A DNA stretch of 40,449 bases from Elusimicrobiota bacterium. Lineage in GTDB: Bacteria; Elusimicrobiota; Elusimicrobia; F11. The translations under genes and the position numbers were made by a program. The stretch spans positions 1 to 40,449 of the forward strand of contig PLLH01000038.1 in the NCBI GenBank assembly GCA_003140895.1, given 5' to 3'. This document shows positions 23,599-30,860 of this stretch, one piece after another; positions within the stretch are counted from its first letter, which is position 1, and every line of letters starts with the position of its first letter. The notes beneath the pieces were generated by a model. It searched no databases. It was not told the DNA's origin and saw only the letters and a list, made by a program, of their open reading frames with translations.

Positions 23599-24762
23599 AT
23601 GCGTCAACACTTTCTGCCTTTTGCCAAGCCAGCCGTCGGAGACGAGGAAATCGCCGAGATCGCTGATTCCATTCATTCGGGTTGGATCACGACCGGCCCC
23701 AAAGTGGAGCGGTTCACCAAAGAGTTCGCCGCCTATGTCGATGGACGGTTCGCGACGGCCTTGTCGTCCGCCACGGCGGGCCTTCATCTGGCCTTGCTGG
23801 CCTTGAAAGTGGGGCCCGGAGACGAGGTGATCACGACGCCCATGACCTTTGCCGCCACGGTGAACGTCATTGAACTGGTTGGAGCCACTCCGATTTTCGC
23901 CGATATCGACCCCGGCACTCTTCAGATCAGGATCGATGAAATAGAGAAGAAAATCACCCCTCGAACCAAAGCGGTCATTCCCGTCCATTACGCCGGCCAG
24001 CCGGTGGATCTGCACCCGTTGTTGGAATTGGCGGGGACGCACCGATTGGCGGTCCTTGAGGACGCGGCCCATTCCGTTGGAACGGAATACAAGGGGAAGA
24101 AGATCGGTTCGTTCCCGACGGTGTCCGTTTTTTCCTTCCATCCGAATAAGAACATGACGACGGGAGAAGGCGGCATGGTGGTCAGCCACGATGAGAAATT
24201 GATTGAGGCTGTGTCGCTTCTTAAATTTCACGGGATGGATAAAAACGCGTGGAAGCGTTTCGATAAAGCCGGGTCGCCTCGGTATGATATTTTGGCGCCG
24301 GGCTATAAGTTCAATATGATGGATATTCAGGCCGCGATGGGGCTTCATCAGCTTCGCAAGTTGGATGGTTTTATTGAAGAGCGCCGTCGCCGCGTGATGA
24401 GATATCAGGAGGCGTTCCGCACCGTGGCGGGGCTCCAACTCCCCAAAGAAGTGCCGTATCCTCATCGGCACGCGTGGCATCTCTATACGCCGCTTGTTGA
24501 TATCGACCGCCTTAAAATTGATCGGGACGCTTTCATGTTTGAATTGAAGCAGAAGAATATTGGTTCCGGGCTTCACTATTCGGCGGTTCACGAGTTTTCG
24601 TATTACGCCAAAAAATACGGATATCAGCCGAACGATTTCCCGAACGCCCATTTCGTTTCCGAGCGGATCCTGTCTTTGCCGCTCTTTCCGACGATGACCG
24701 ATCAGGATCAAAATGATACCGTTGAAGCCGTGATAGAGATATGCCGGAGGTTCGCGCGATGA
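23599..24762 (+). CDS. arnB: ArnB-type UDP-4-keto-pentose aminotransferase
   Basis: A 387-residue PLP enzyme of the DegT/DnrJ/EryC1/StrS family. In the Ara4N pathway it converts UDP-4-keto-arabinose to UDP-Ara4N using glutamate. Seen here: the HSGWITTGPKVERFTKEF start typical of the family, DAAHS (155-159) that contacts PLP, and K184 in FHPNKNMTTGEGG as the Schiff-base lysine. ATG 23599 is preferred: AGGA lies 9 nt upstream, and an in-frame TTG at 23590 adds nothing recognisable. It overlaps arnC by 4 bp. Related sugar aminotransferases share these motifs; the complete Ara4N context makes ArnB most likely. Confidence 0.9.
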   Translation: MRQHFLPFAKPAVGDEEIAEIADSIHSGWITTGPKVERFTKEFAAYVDGRFATALSSATAGLHLALLALKVGPGDEVITTPMTFAATVNVIELVGATPIFADIDPGTLQIRIDEIEKKITPRTKAVIPVHYAGQPVDLHPLLELAGTHRLAVLEDAAHSVGTEYKGKKIGSFPTVSVFSFHPNKNMTTGEGGMVVSHDEKLIEAVSLLKFHGMDKNAWKRFDKAGSPRYDILAPGYKFNMMDIQAAMGLHQLRKLDGFIEERRRRVMRYQEAFRTVAGLQLPKEVPYPHRHAWHLYTPLVDIDRLKIDRDAFMFELKQKNIGSGLHYSAVHEFSYYAKKYGYQPNDFPNAHFVSERILSLPLFPTMTDQDQNDTVEAVIEICRRFAR

Positions 24763-25742
24763 GTCAAACACCGTCCAAAAAAGTATCCGTTGTCATTCCC
24801 ATTTTTAACGAAGAAGCCAACATCCCTTCATTGTTGCCGCGCCTGATGCCGGTGCTGGAAAAGTTGGGGCGTCCGTATGAAGTGATTTTCGTCGATGATG
24901 GCAGCCGGGACCGCTCGTTGGAGATGCTTCTCGCCGAAGCCTCACGGTTCAGCGGGCGCGTGAAGATTCTCGAATTGGCGCGAAACGCCGGACAGCACCC
25001 GGCGATTTTAGCCGCCTTCCGTCACGTGACGGGCGACTACATCGTGACGTTGGACGCGGATCTTCAGAATCCGCCCGAAGAGATTCCGAAGCTCTTAACT
25101 CTGATGGACCAAGGGTACGACGTGGTGGGAGGAGTTCGCCAGCATCGTCAGGACAGGTTCTACCGGAAGTTCGCCTCCAAAATCGTGAATCGGATGACGG
25201 TTCTCATGACGAACATGAAACTGCGGGACTATGGGTGCATGTTGAGAAGTTATTCTCGCGACGTGGTGGACCAAATCAACCGGTGCGAAGAAAACTCCAC
25301 ATTTATCCCGGCGCTTGGGTTGCTCTTCGCGCGAAAACCGACGGAAGTGGAGGTGGCTCACGCGGCTCGTTCCGCCGGCCGCTCGAAATATTCTTTATAC
25401 AAGCTCATTCGGCTCAATTTCGATTTGATGACCGGTTTCTCCGTCGTTCCGCTTCAACTCTTTACGCTTTTCGGATTCGTCGTCGCCTCCGGCGGCGTTT
25501 TCTTCGGATTCTATTTGCTGGTCCGGCGGTTTGTTCTTCTCCGTCATTCGGAAGCCGAAGGGGTGTTTACTCTCTTTGCCTTGGCGTTCGTCGTGATGGG
25601 GATTTTGATGGCCGGTATCGGCATCGTCGGAGAATATATCGGTCGGATCTATCAAGAAGTTCGGGCGCGGCCCCGGTTTATCGTTCGGAAAGTTCACACG
25701 GGGCAGCCGCAGGGGCCCGCAAAAGTCGGATTGGAAGCGTGA
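24759..25742 (+). CDS. arnC: ArnC-type undecaprenyl-phosphate 4-formamido-arabinose transferase
   Basis: A 327-residue GT2 enzyme, predicted to load the formylated aminoarabinose onto undecaprenyl phosphate at the cytoplasmic face. The GT-A fold shows VVIPIFNEEANI, DDGS (46-49) and the metal-binding DAD (99-101, followed by LQNPPEEIP). LRDYGCMLR and two C-terminal TM helices (about 228-255 and 270-295) match the ArnC/DPM1-like class. The ATG at 24759 has GGAGG 8 nt upstream and forms an ATGA overlap with arnB. The downstream end overlaps the formyltransferase gene by 4 bp. Confidence 0.9.
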   Translation: MSQTPSKKVSVVIPIFNEEANIPSLLPRLMPVLEKLGRPYEVIFVDDGSRDRSLEMLLAEASRFSGRVKILELARNAGQHPAILAAFRHVTGDYIVTLDADLQNPPEEIPKLLTLMDQGYDVVGGVRQHRQDRFYRKFASKIVNRMTVLMTNMKLRDYGCMLRSYSRDVVDQINRCEENSTFIPALGLLFARKPTEVEVAHAARSAGRSKYSLYKLIRLNFDLMTGFSVVPLQLFTLFGFVVASGGVFFGFYLLVRRFVLLRHSEAEGVFTLFALAFVVMGILMAGIGIVGEYIGRIYQEVRARPRFIVRKVHTGQPQGPAKVGLEA

Positions 25743-26677
25743 CGAAGAAGACTATCCTTGTTTTTGCCTACTCCGATGTCGGCCACGCCTGTCTCTCGTA
25801 TTTGCTGGAGCGCGGTGAGCCTGTGGCGGCGGTTTACACGCATGAGGACGGGCCGAGTGAAACAATTTGGTTCCCTTCTGTCCTGAAACTCGCTCAAGAA
25901 AAGAAAATCCCTGTCCGGACGGTGTCCAGTTTGAAATCGGCCGAAGAACAGTCCTTCATTGCTTCTCTTTCTCCTGATCTCATTTTCTCTTTTTATTATC
26001 GGAATATGATTCCGATGGAGGTTCTCCGCTCGGCTTCGCTCGGAGCGTATAACATGCACGGATCGTTGCTTCCCAAATACAGGGGTCGCGCGCCGATCAA
26101 TTGGGCTGTTCTTCATGGGGAAAAAGAAACCGGCGTGACGCTTCACGTGATGGTTGAGAAACCCGACGCGGGAGATATCGTCGATCAAGAGTCGGTTCCG
26201 ATTGGATTGGATGACACGTCGGCTCTCGTGCAGGCGCGCGTCACGAAAGCCGCCGTGACGGTTCTTTCCCGACAAATTGATTTATTGAAAGAAGGGCGCT
26301 CGCCCAGGACGCCTCAAGACGCGTCGGAGGCGACTTATTTTGGCCGCCGAAAACCGGAGGATGGCCGGATTGACTGGAATCGTCCCGCCCAGGACATTCA
26401 CAATTTGGTTCGGGCGGTGGCGCATCCTTATCCAGGGGCGTATGCTGACATCCATGGAATTAAAACGTATATTTGGGCCTCCCGGCTTTCGGGCGACCTC
26501 CGGTTGGATAAAAAACCCGGAGAAGGAGCGTGTGACGGAGATCGGTTTTTTATTCAATGTGGCGATGGACGGGCCCTTGAAGTCGTGTCCGCCCAACGAG
26601 AAGGGGAAAAAGAAACAACGGGCTCAGGCTTGGCCCCCATTTTAAATCACAACATTAAAAAGAGAGGCACACAATGA
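25739..26677 (+). CDS. UDP-Ara4N formyltransferase (stand-alone ArnA N-terminal half)
   Basis: A 312-residue N10-formyltetrahydrofolate-dependent formyltransferase starting at GTG 25739 in a 4-bp GTGA overlap with arnC. A far longer open frame (to 25235) lies inside arnC and is not real. The catalytic triad expected from E. coli ArnA (Asn102, His104, Asp140) is visible as N105, H107 ([15 protein letters not shown]) and D143 (DAGDIV). The C-terminal OB-like subdomain extends to 312. In E. coli this is fused to the decarboxylase. Here the stop codon falls at the domain boundary and the decarboxylase is a separate, 4-bp-overlapping gene. Confidence 0.9.
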   Translation: MTKKTILVFAYSDVGHACLSYLLERGEPVAAVYTHEDGPSETIWFPSVLKLAQEKKIPVRTVSSLKSAEEQSFIASLSPDLIFSFYYRNMIPMEVLRSASLGAYNMHGSLLPKYRGRAPINWAVLHGEKETGVTLHVMVEKPDAGDIVDQESVPIGLDDTSALVQARVTKAAVTVLSRQIDLLKEGRSPRTPQDASEATYFGRRKPEDGRIDWNRPAQDIHNLVRAVAHPYPGAYADIHGIKTYIWASRLSGDLRLDKKPGEGACDGDRFFIQCGDGRALEVVSAQREGEKETTGSGLAPILNHNIKKRGTQ

Positions 26678-27708
26678 AAGTCCTTATTTTGGGAGTGAAC
26701 GGTTTTATCGGAAACGCGTTGGTCGAACGGATTTTGAAGACGACCGATTGGGAGGTCTTCGGGCTCGACATGATGTTCAACAAGATCGAGCCGTTTCTGG
26801 AAAACAAGCGGTTCCGGTTTCTCGAAGGCGATATCGCCATCAACAAAGAATGGATTGAATATCACATTAAGAAGTGCGATGTCGTGATGCCTTTGGTGGC
26901 CATCGCGACGCCGGCCACCTATGTGCAAAATCCGCTTGGCGTGTTCCAGCTTGATTTCGAAGAAAATCTGCGGATCGTGAAGCAATGCGTTCAGTATAAG
27001 AAGCGGATTGTTTTTCCGTCGACATCGGAAGTGTACGGAATGTGCGCCGATTCAAAATTTGATGAGGAGACGTCGCATTTCGTGTACGGGCCCATCAATA
27101 AACAGCGGTGGATTTATTCCTGCAGCAAGCAGTTGTTGGATCGCGTGATTCACGCTTACGGTCTAGCGGAAGACCTTCAGTACACGCTCTTCCGGCCGTT
27201 TAACTGGATGGGTCCCAATTTGGACAACATTGATTCTCCAAAGGAAGGTTCCTCGCGCGTTTTAACGCAGTTTCTCCATAATATTCTCTATGGGGAAACC
27301 ATCAAGTTGGTGGATGGGGGGAAACAGCGGCGGTCGTTCACCTATATTTCAGATGGGATCGATTGCCTGATGAAAATCATTGAAAACAAGGGCGGCGCCG
27401 CGAGCGGTCAGATTTTCAACATCGGAAATCCAAAGAACGATTTGTCGATTCGCGAGCTGGCGGAGAAATTGCTGGCGGCTGTCAAATCCTATCCGGAGTA
27501 CAAGACCGTCGCCTCCAAAGCGCGGATTGTCAGCGTGGAATCCAAGGATTATTACGGTAAGGGGTATCAAGACATCATGACTCGGACACCGTCGATCCAA
27601 CGGGCCAAAGACAAATTGGGATGGACCCCCAAGACCTCCTTCGATAAAGCCATTCGGTTGACCTTGGATTTCTACCTGAAAGGGCGAAAAGAAACTCCCG
27701 TCCCTTAA
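26674..27708 (+). CDS. UDP-glucuronate oxidative decarboxylase (stand-alone ArnA C-terminal half)
   Basis: A 344-residue short-chain dehydrogenase/reductase converting UDP-GlcA to UDP-4-keto-arabinose with NAD+. It aligns closely by eye with the C-terminal half of ArnA: GVNGFIG nucleotide-binding loop (8-13), [27 protein letters not shown] with T117/S118/E119 at the catalytic Thr-Ser-Glu position, and YxxxK (Y148/K152). R304 in [11 protein letters not shown] is equivalent to ArnA Arg619. All decarboxylase-specific residues I can recall are retained, so ArnA-type rather than UDP-xylose synthase activity is predicted. It overlaps the formyltransferase gene by 4 bp; arnD follows after 7 bp. Confidence 0.92.
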   Translation: MKVLILGVNGFIGNALVERILKTTDWEVFGLDMMFNKIEPFLENKRFRFLEGDIAINKEWIEYHIKKCDVVMPLVAIATPATYVQNPLGVFQLDFEENLRIVKQCVQYKKRIVFPSTSEVYGMCADSKFDEETSHFVYGPINKQRWIYSCSKQLLDRVIHAYGLAEDLQYTLFRPFNWMGPNLDNIDSPKEGSSRVLTQFLHNILYGETIKLVDGGKQRRSFTYISDGIDCLMKIIENKGGAASGQIFNIGNPKNDLSIRELAEKLLAAVKSYPEYKTVASKARIVSVESKDYYGKGYQDIMTRTPSIQRAKDKLGWTPKTSFDKAIRLTLDFYLKGRKETPVP

Positions 27709-27715
27709 GTTTTTT

Positions 27716-28657
27716 ATGACCTCATCCCATCCTCGATTGGCTCTCAAAGTGGATTGCGATACTTTTGAGGGAACCCAAAAGGGAATCCCGCAACTTCTCC
27801 GGCTTTTTGATAAGGCATCGATACGCGCCACCTTCTTTTTTACCTTGGGGCCCGACACGTCCGGGCGCGCCGTCATGCGCGTCTTCACGCGGAAAGGATT
27901 CCTCAGGAAAATGCTTCGCTCCAACGCGGTGGCTCTTTACGGGCCGAAAACAATGCTCTATGGAACGCTTTTGCCGGCTCCCATGATCGGGGAAAAATGT
28001 TCCGAGGTGATTCGCTCCGTGGCCGCGGCGGGCCACGAAGTGGGAATTCACGGATGGGACCATGTTCGCTGGCACGACCGGCTTGACCGAATGAGCGAAG
28101 ACCAAATCACGCGCGATGTGGAGCGGGCTCATGGCGTGTTCACGCAGATTTTTGAAAAAAAAGCCCACGCGGTGGCCGCTCCCGGATGGCATGTCACGCC
28201 GGCTTACCTCCAAATCCAAGACGCCTATCGCCTCTTATATGCCTCCAACACGCGCGGCGGCTCTCCTTGTTTTCTGGAAGCGGACGGCGTTCGGTTCAAG
28301 ACGTTGGAAATTCCGAGCACCCTTCCGACGTGGGATGAAGTTTTGGGAACGCCGGAGGATCAAAATGAGGCCGCGTTCATCGACTATTTTCGAAAACAGA
28401 TCCGCCAAACGGAAGTTCACTCCATTCACACCGAAGTTGAAGGCAGGGCGTATTCAGGACGATTTGAGCGCCAGCTCGATGCCTGGCAGGCCGATGGGGT
28501 TCAGTTCGTCACCCTTGAAGAAGTTGCAAACGAGGTGTTGGCCGACCGTTCGCGCATCCCTGTTCGACGCCATGTCCGAATCGCCATTCCCAACCGGGCC
28601 GGTTTTGTCAGTTCCGGCGCCCCGTCAACCCGTGCCGGAGATCTTCCTTCTTCATGA
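27716..28657 (+). CDS. arnD: ArnD-type 4-deoxy-4-formamidoarabinose-phosphoundecaprenol deformylase
   Basis: A 313-residue polysaccharide-deacetylase-family (NodB) enzyme predicted to remove the formyl group before flipping and transfer of the lipid-linked sugar. It has metal and catalytic motifs LKVDCDTFEGT (D13/D15) and GIHGWDHVRWH (H112/H116), the ArnD-specific FLRKMLRSNAVALYG insertion, and a C-terminal HSIHTEVEG histidine. No signal peptide is visible. The last ~40 residues (after EEVANEVL) are a Pro/Arg-rich tail not obviously part of the fold. The stop overlaps the next ATG by 4 bp. Confidence 0.9.
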   Translation: MTSSHPRLALKVDCDTFEGTQKGIPQLLRLFDKASIRATFFFTLGPDTSGRAVMRVFTRKGFLRKMLRSNAVALYGPKTMLYGTLLPAPMIGEKCSEVIRSVAAAGHEVGIHGWDHVRWHDRLDRMSEDQITRDVERAHGVFTQIFEKKAHAVAAPGWHVTPAYLQIQDAYRLLYASNTRGGSPCFLEADGVRFKTLEIPSTLPTWDEVLGTPEDQNEAAFIDYFRKQIRQTEVHSIHTEVEGRAYSGRFERQLDAWQADGVQFVTLEEVANEVLADRSRIPVRRHVRIAIPNRAGFVSSGAPSTRAGDLPSS

Positions 28658-29178
28658 GCGCGCGAATCAACAAGGGAATTCTTTGGTTTCTCTTTATTGT
28701 CGCGTTCTTTCTTTTCCTGGGGTTTCAGTATTCCAGGGGTCCTTGGCGCGGATTTTATTATGCGAACCGGTCTTTCGAAGGGAAACCCATTCTGAGTCGT
28801 TCGAGGCGCCTGTTGTTTGATTGGGGAGAGGAAACACCGTTCACGGAGCTGCTGACCTCTGGTTTTTCAGCCCAGTGGGACACCTGTTTAAGGGTCAAAA
28901 AGCCTGAGACGGTTTCTTTTAGCTTCGGCTCGTATTCATCGGCAACCTTTTATATGGATGGAGAACTCGTCGCTTTTTCTTCCGGGAGCAATCTGTTTAA
29001 TGATCAGATTGTGCAGCGGGATCTTTTTCCGGGGATGCATCGGCTTCAGGTGAACTTCATTAAAAATAGACGATTGGGCGCGGTTCGGTTGGCGGCCCGA
29101 TCTGATTCTTCCCGAGATGTGTTGGTGTCGAGGAATCTCGTTTATCCGGATGCGTGCCGGGAGGAGCGAGCGCCATGA
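28654..29178 (+). CDS. Membrane-anchored small protein, PA14-like beta-sandwich
   Basis: A 174-residue protein not recognised as a named family. One N-terminal TM helix (about 8-25) would anchor a periplasmic domain. Residues about 68-145 read like a PA14-type carbohydrate-binding sandwich: FSAQWDTCLRV, VSFSFGSYSSATFYMDGELVA, and then PGMHRLQVNFIKNRRLGAVRL. The gene overlaps arnD upstream and a GT-C transferase downstream, each by 4 bp, so it is co-translated with them. A sugar-recognition partner for the adjacent transferase is plausible but inferred. The PA14 resemblance is by eye only. Confidence 0.6.
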   Translation: MSARINKGILWFLFIVAFFLFLGFQYSRGPWRGFYYANRSFEGKPILSRSRRLLFDWGEETPFTELLTSGFSAQWDTCLRVKKPETVSFSFGSYSSATFYMDGELVAFSSGSNLFNDQIVQRDLFPGMHRLQVNFIKNRRLGAVRLAARSDSSRDVLVSRNLVYPDACREERAP

Positions 29179-30821
29179 ACCTGATCGCTGATCTCGGGCA
29201 GACTCTTCGACGGTTAAAAAAGGTCAGGTTGAATTTTTTTGATGTGTTGTCCTTGGTGGCGTTGCTCGTCCTGGTGGAGGTTGTTTTTTTGATTGCCGGT
29301 GATTACGGCATCACGTGGGATGAGGATTATTGTCTCGCCACAGGGGAAAACATCATCAAATTTTACGCTTCCGGATTCAAGGATCACTCGGCCTTGATCC
29401 AGGGAGAATGGCATTGGGTGCAATATGGGGGGCTCCCCTTCGTCTTGGCGAGTTTGGCGGATTGGTTCTCGACGGGGGATCCGTTTCTCTTAAGGCATCT
29501 GTCGAACGCCTTCCTCGGAATTCTGGGGATTGTCGGTGCGTGGAAGGTGTCCCGTTTTTTAAACGGGCCTTCCGCTGCTTTTTGGTCAGGCCTGTTTCTT
29601 GCCCTTACGCCGGTGTACTTTGGTTTCATGTTCAATAATCACAAAGACGTTCCCTTCGCCGTCGGCTATGTGTGGGCCCTCTATTTTTTGCTTCGATTTT
29701 ATTCCGCGTTGCCAACGCCCTCGGTGTCAGACGCGTTGAAACTAGGCGTGTCGGCGGGTTTGTGTTCCGGAGTCCGGGTGGGGGGGCTCATGATTCTTTG
29801 TTATCTGGTTGGATTTTTTGCGATCTATCCATGGATGAACGGGGAGCTGAACAGGAACCGGATCAAAGAGTATTTTCGAGAGGTTTTTCCACTCGTGTTT
29901 CTGGCTCTCGTGATAGGGTTCTCGGTCATGCTTCTTTTCTGGCCGTGGGCGTTGGTGGATCCTCTGCGCCGGCCCTTCCTTGCTTTGTCGGAGATGACGC
30001 ACTATCGCCATTGGGGACGAATTTTGTCGACCACATTCGAAGGGGTGTCCATCCCCGGAGATCGTTTGCCGATGGTGTACATTCCGCGTCTCCTTTTTGT
30101 GACGCTTCCGGAGATTGTTGTTGCTCTTCTGGGGTTTTCAGTTTTTTTTGGCATGATGCCGCTGGTGAAGGCTGGAATGACTTTCAAAAGGCCCTCTAAA
30201 AAATACCAGCTTTTTGGAATCGTGGTTTTCTCGGCCCTTTTTCCTATTGTTTACGTGATCGTCCGAAAATCCCATCTCTATAATAATCATCGACAAATGC
30301 TCTTCGTGATTCCTCCGCTTTGTTGCCTTGCCGGATGTACTCTCGCTTTTGTTTTTTCCTGGACGTATCAGCGTTGGAAATCGGTGGCCGGTGTGTTGGG
30401 AGCCGTCGTTTGCGTTGCGTTGTCCCTTCATGTCTACACGATGATCCTGCTGCATCCCAATCAATACGTGTACTTCAATCGGTTCATTGGGGGGCTTCAA
30501 GGGGCGCGGGGAAAGTACGCCATCGACTATTGGGGGAATTCGGTTAAAGAGGCTGTCGAGGGGTTAATGCGTTACCTGAAAGAAAAAGACGGGGAGGCGT
30601 TTAAAACAAAACAATATCGAATCTCTCTTTTTTATAAGGACTATTTCTCCGGCGAATATTTTTTTCCGCCCAACTTTATTCTTGTGAGGAATTCGTTCGA
30701 CGCGGATTACGGGATTGTGGCACCGGACCTCTTTGATGATAGAGAAGTAGTTTTCGCGGTCACTCGGTTGGGCGTTCCGCTTAAAAAGGTCATAAAAATG
30801 GACCGCCAGCTTGGACGTTAA
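29175..30821 (+). CDS. GT-C family glycosyltransferase (GT39/PMT-like)
   Basis: A 548-residue polytopic membrane protein from ATG 29175 (GGAGG 11 nt upstream, ATGA overlap with the PA14-like gene). An in-frame GTG at 29154 is open but lies inside that gene. ITWDEDYCLATGENI in the first extracytoplasmic loop carries the Asp-Glu pair of GT-C enzymes. NNHKDVPFAV and KSHLYNNHRQMLFVIPP resemble PMT/ArnT-like families. About ten TM helices are followed by a soluble C-terminal domain (about 425-548). It presumably uses a polyprenyl-phosphate sugar donor; the acceptor is unknown. As the last gene of the Ara4N operon it may add another sugar to lipid A or a surface glycan. Confidence 0.78.
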   Translation: MNLIADLGQTLRRLKKVRLNFFDVLSLVALLVLVEVVFLIAGDYGITWDEDYCLATGENIIKFYASGFKDHSALIQGEWHWVQYGGLPFVLASLADWFSTGDPFLLRHLSNAFLGILGIVGAWKVSRFLNGPSAAFWSGLFLALTPVYFGFMFNNHKDVPFAVGYVWALYFLLRFYSALPTPSVSDALKLGVSAGLCSGVRVGGLMILCYLVGFFAIYPWMNGELNRNRIKEYFREVFPLVFLALVIGFSVMLLFWPWALVDPLRRPFLALSEMTHYRHWGRILSTTFEGVSIPGDRLPMVYIPRLLFVTLPEIVVALLGFSVFFGMMPLVKAGMTFKRPSKKYQLFGIVVFSALFPIVYVIVRKSHLYNNHRQMLFVIPPLCCLAGCTLAFVFSWTYQRWKSVAGVLGAVVCVALSLHVYTMILLHPNQYVYFNRFIGGLQGARGKYAIDYWGNSVKEAVEGLMRYLKEKDGEAFKTKQYRISLFYKDYFSGEYFFPPNFILVRNSFDADYGIVAPDLFDDREVVFAVTRLGVPLKKVIKMDRQLGR

Positions 30822-30860
30822 GGATTGTTTTTTTAAATCGATGTTTAATTCGAGGGCACT

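Noticed and set aside
23530-24771. 413-residue open frame on the minus strand
   Set aside because: It is the antisense shadow of arnB; the plus-strand frame has the complete aminotransferase motifs and operon overlaps, whereas the minus-strand translation has no recognisable domain.
25235-25738. 168-codon N-terminal extension of the formyltransferase frame
   Set aside because: It lies entirely inside arnC in another frame, with an Arg-rich low-quality translation; the GTG at 25739 gives the normal family start and a GTGA overlap.
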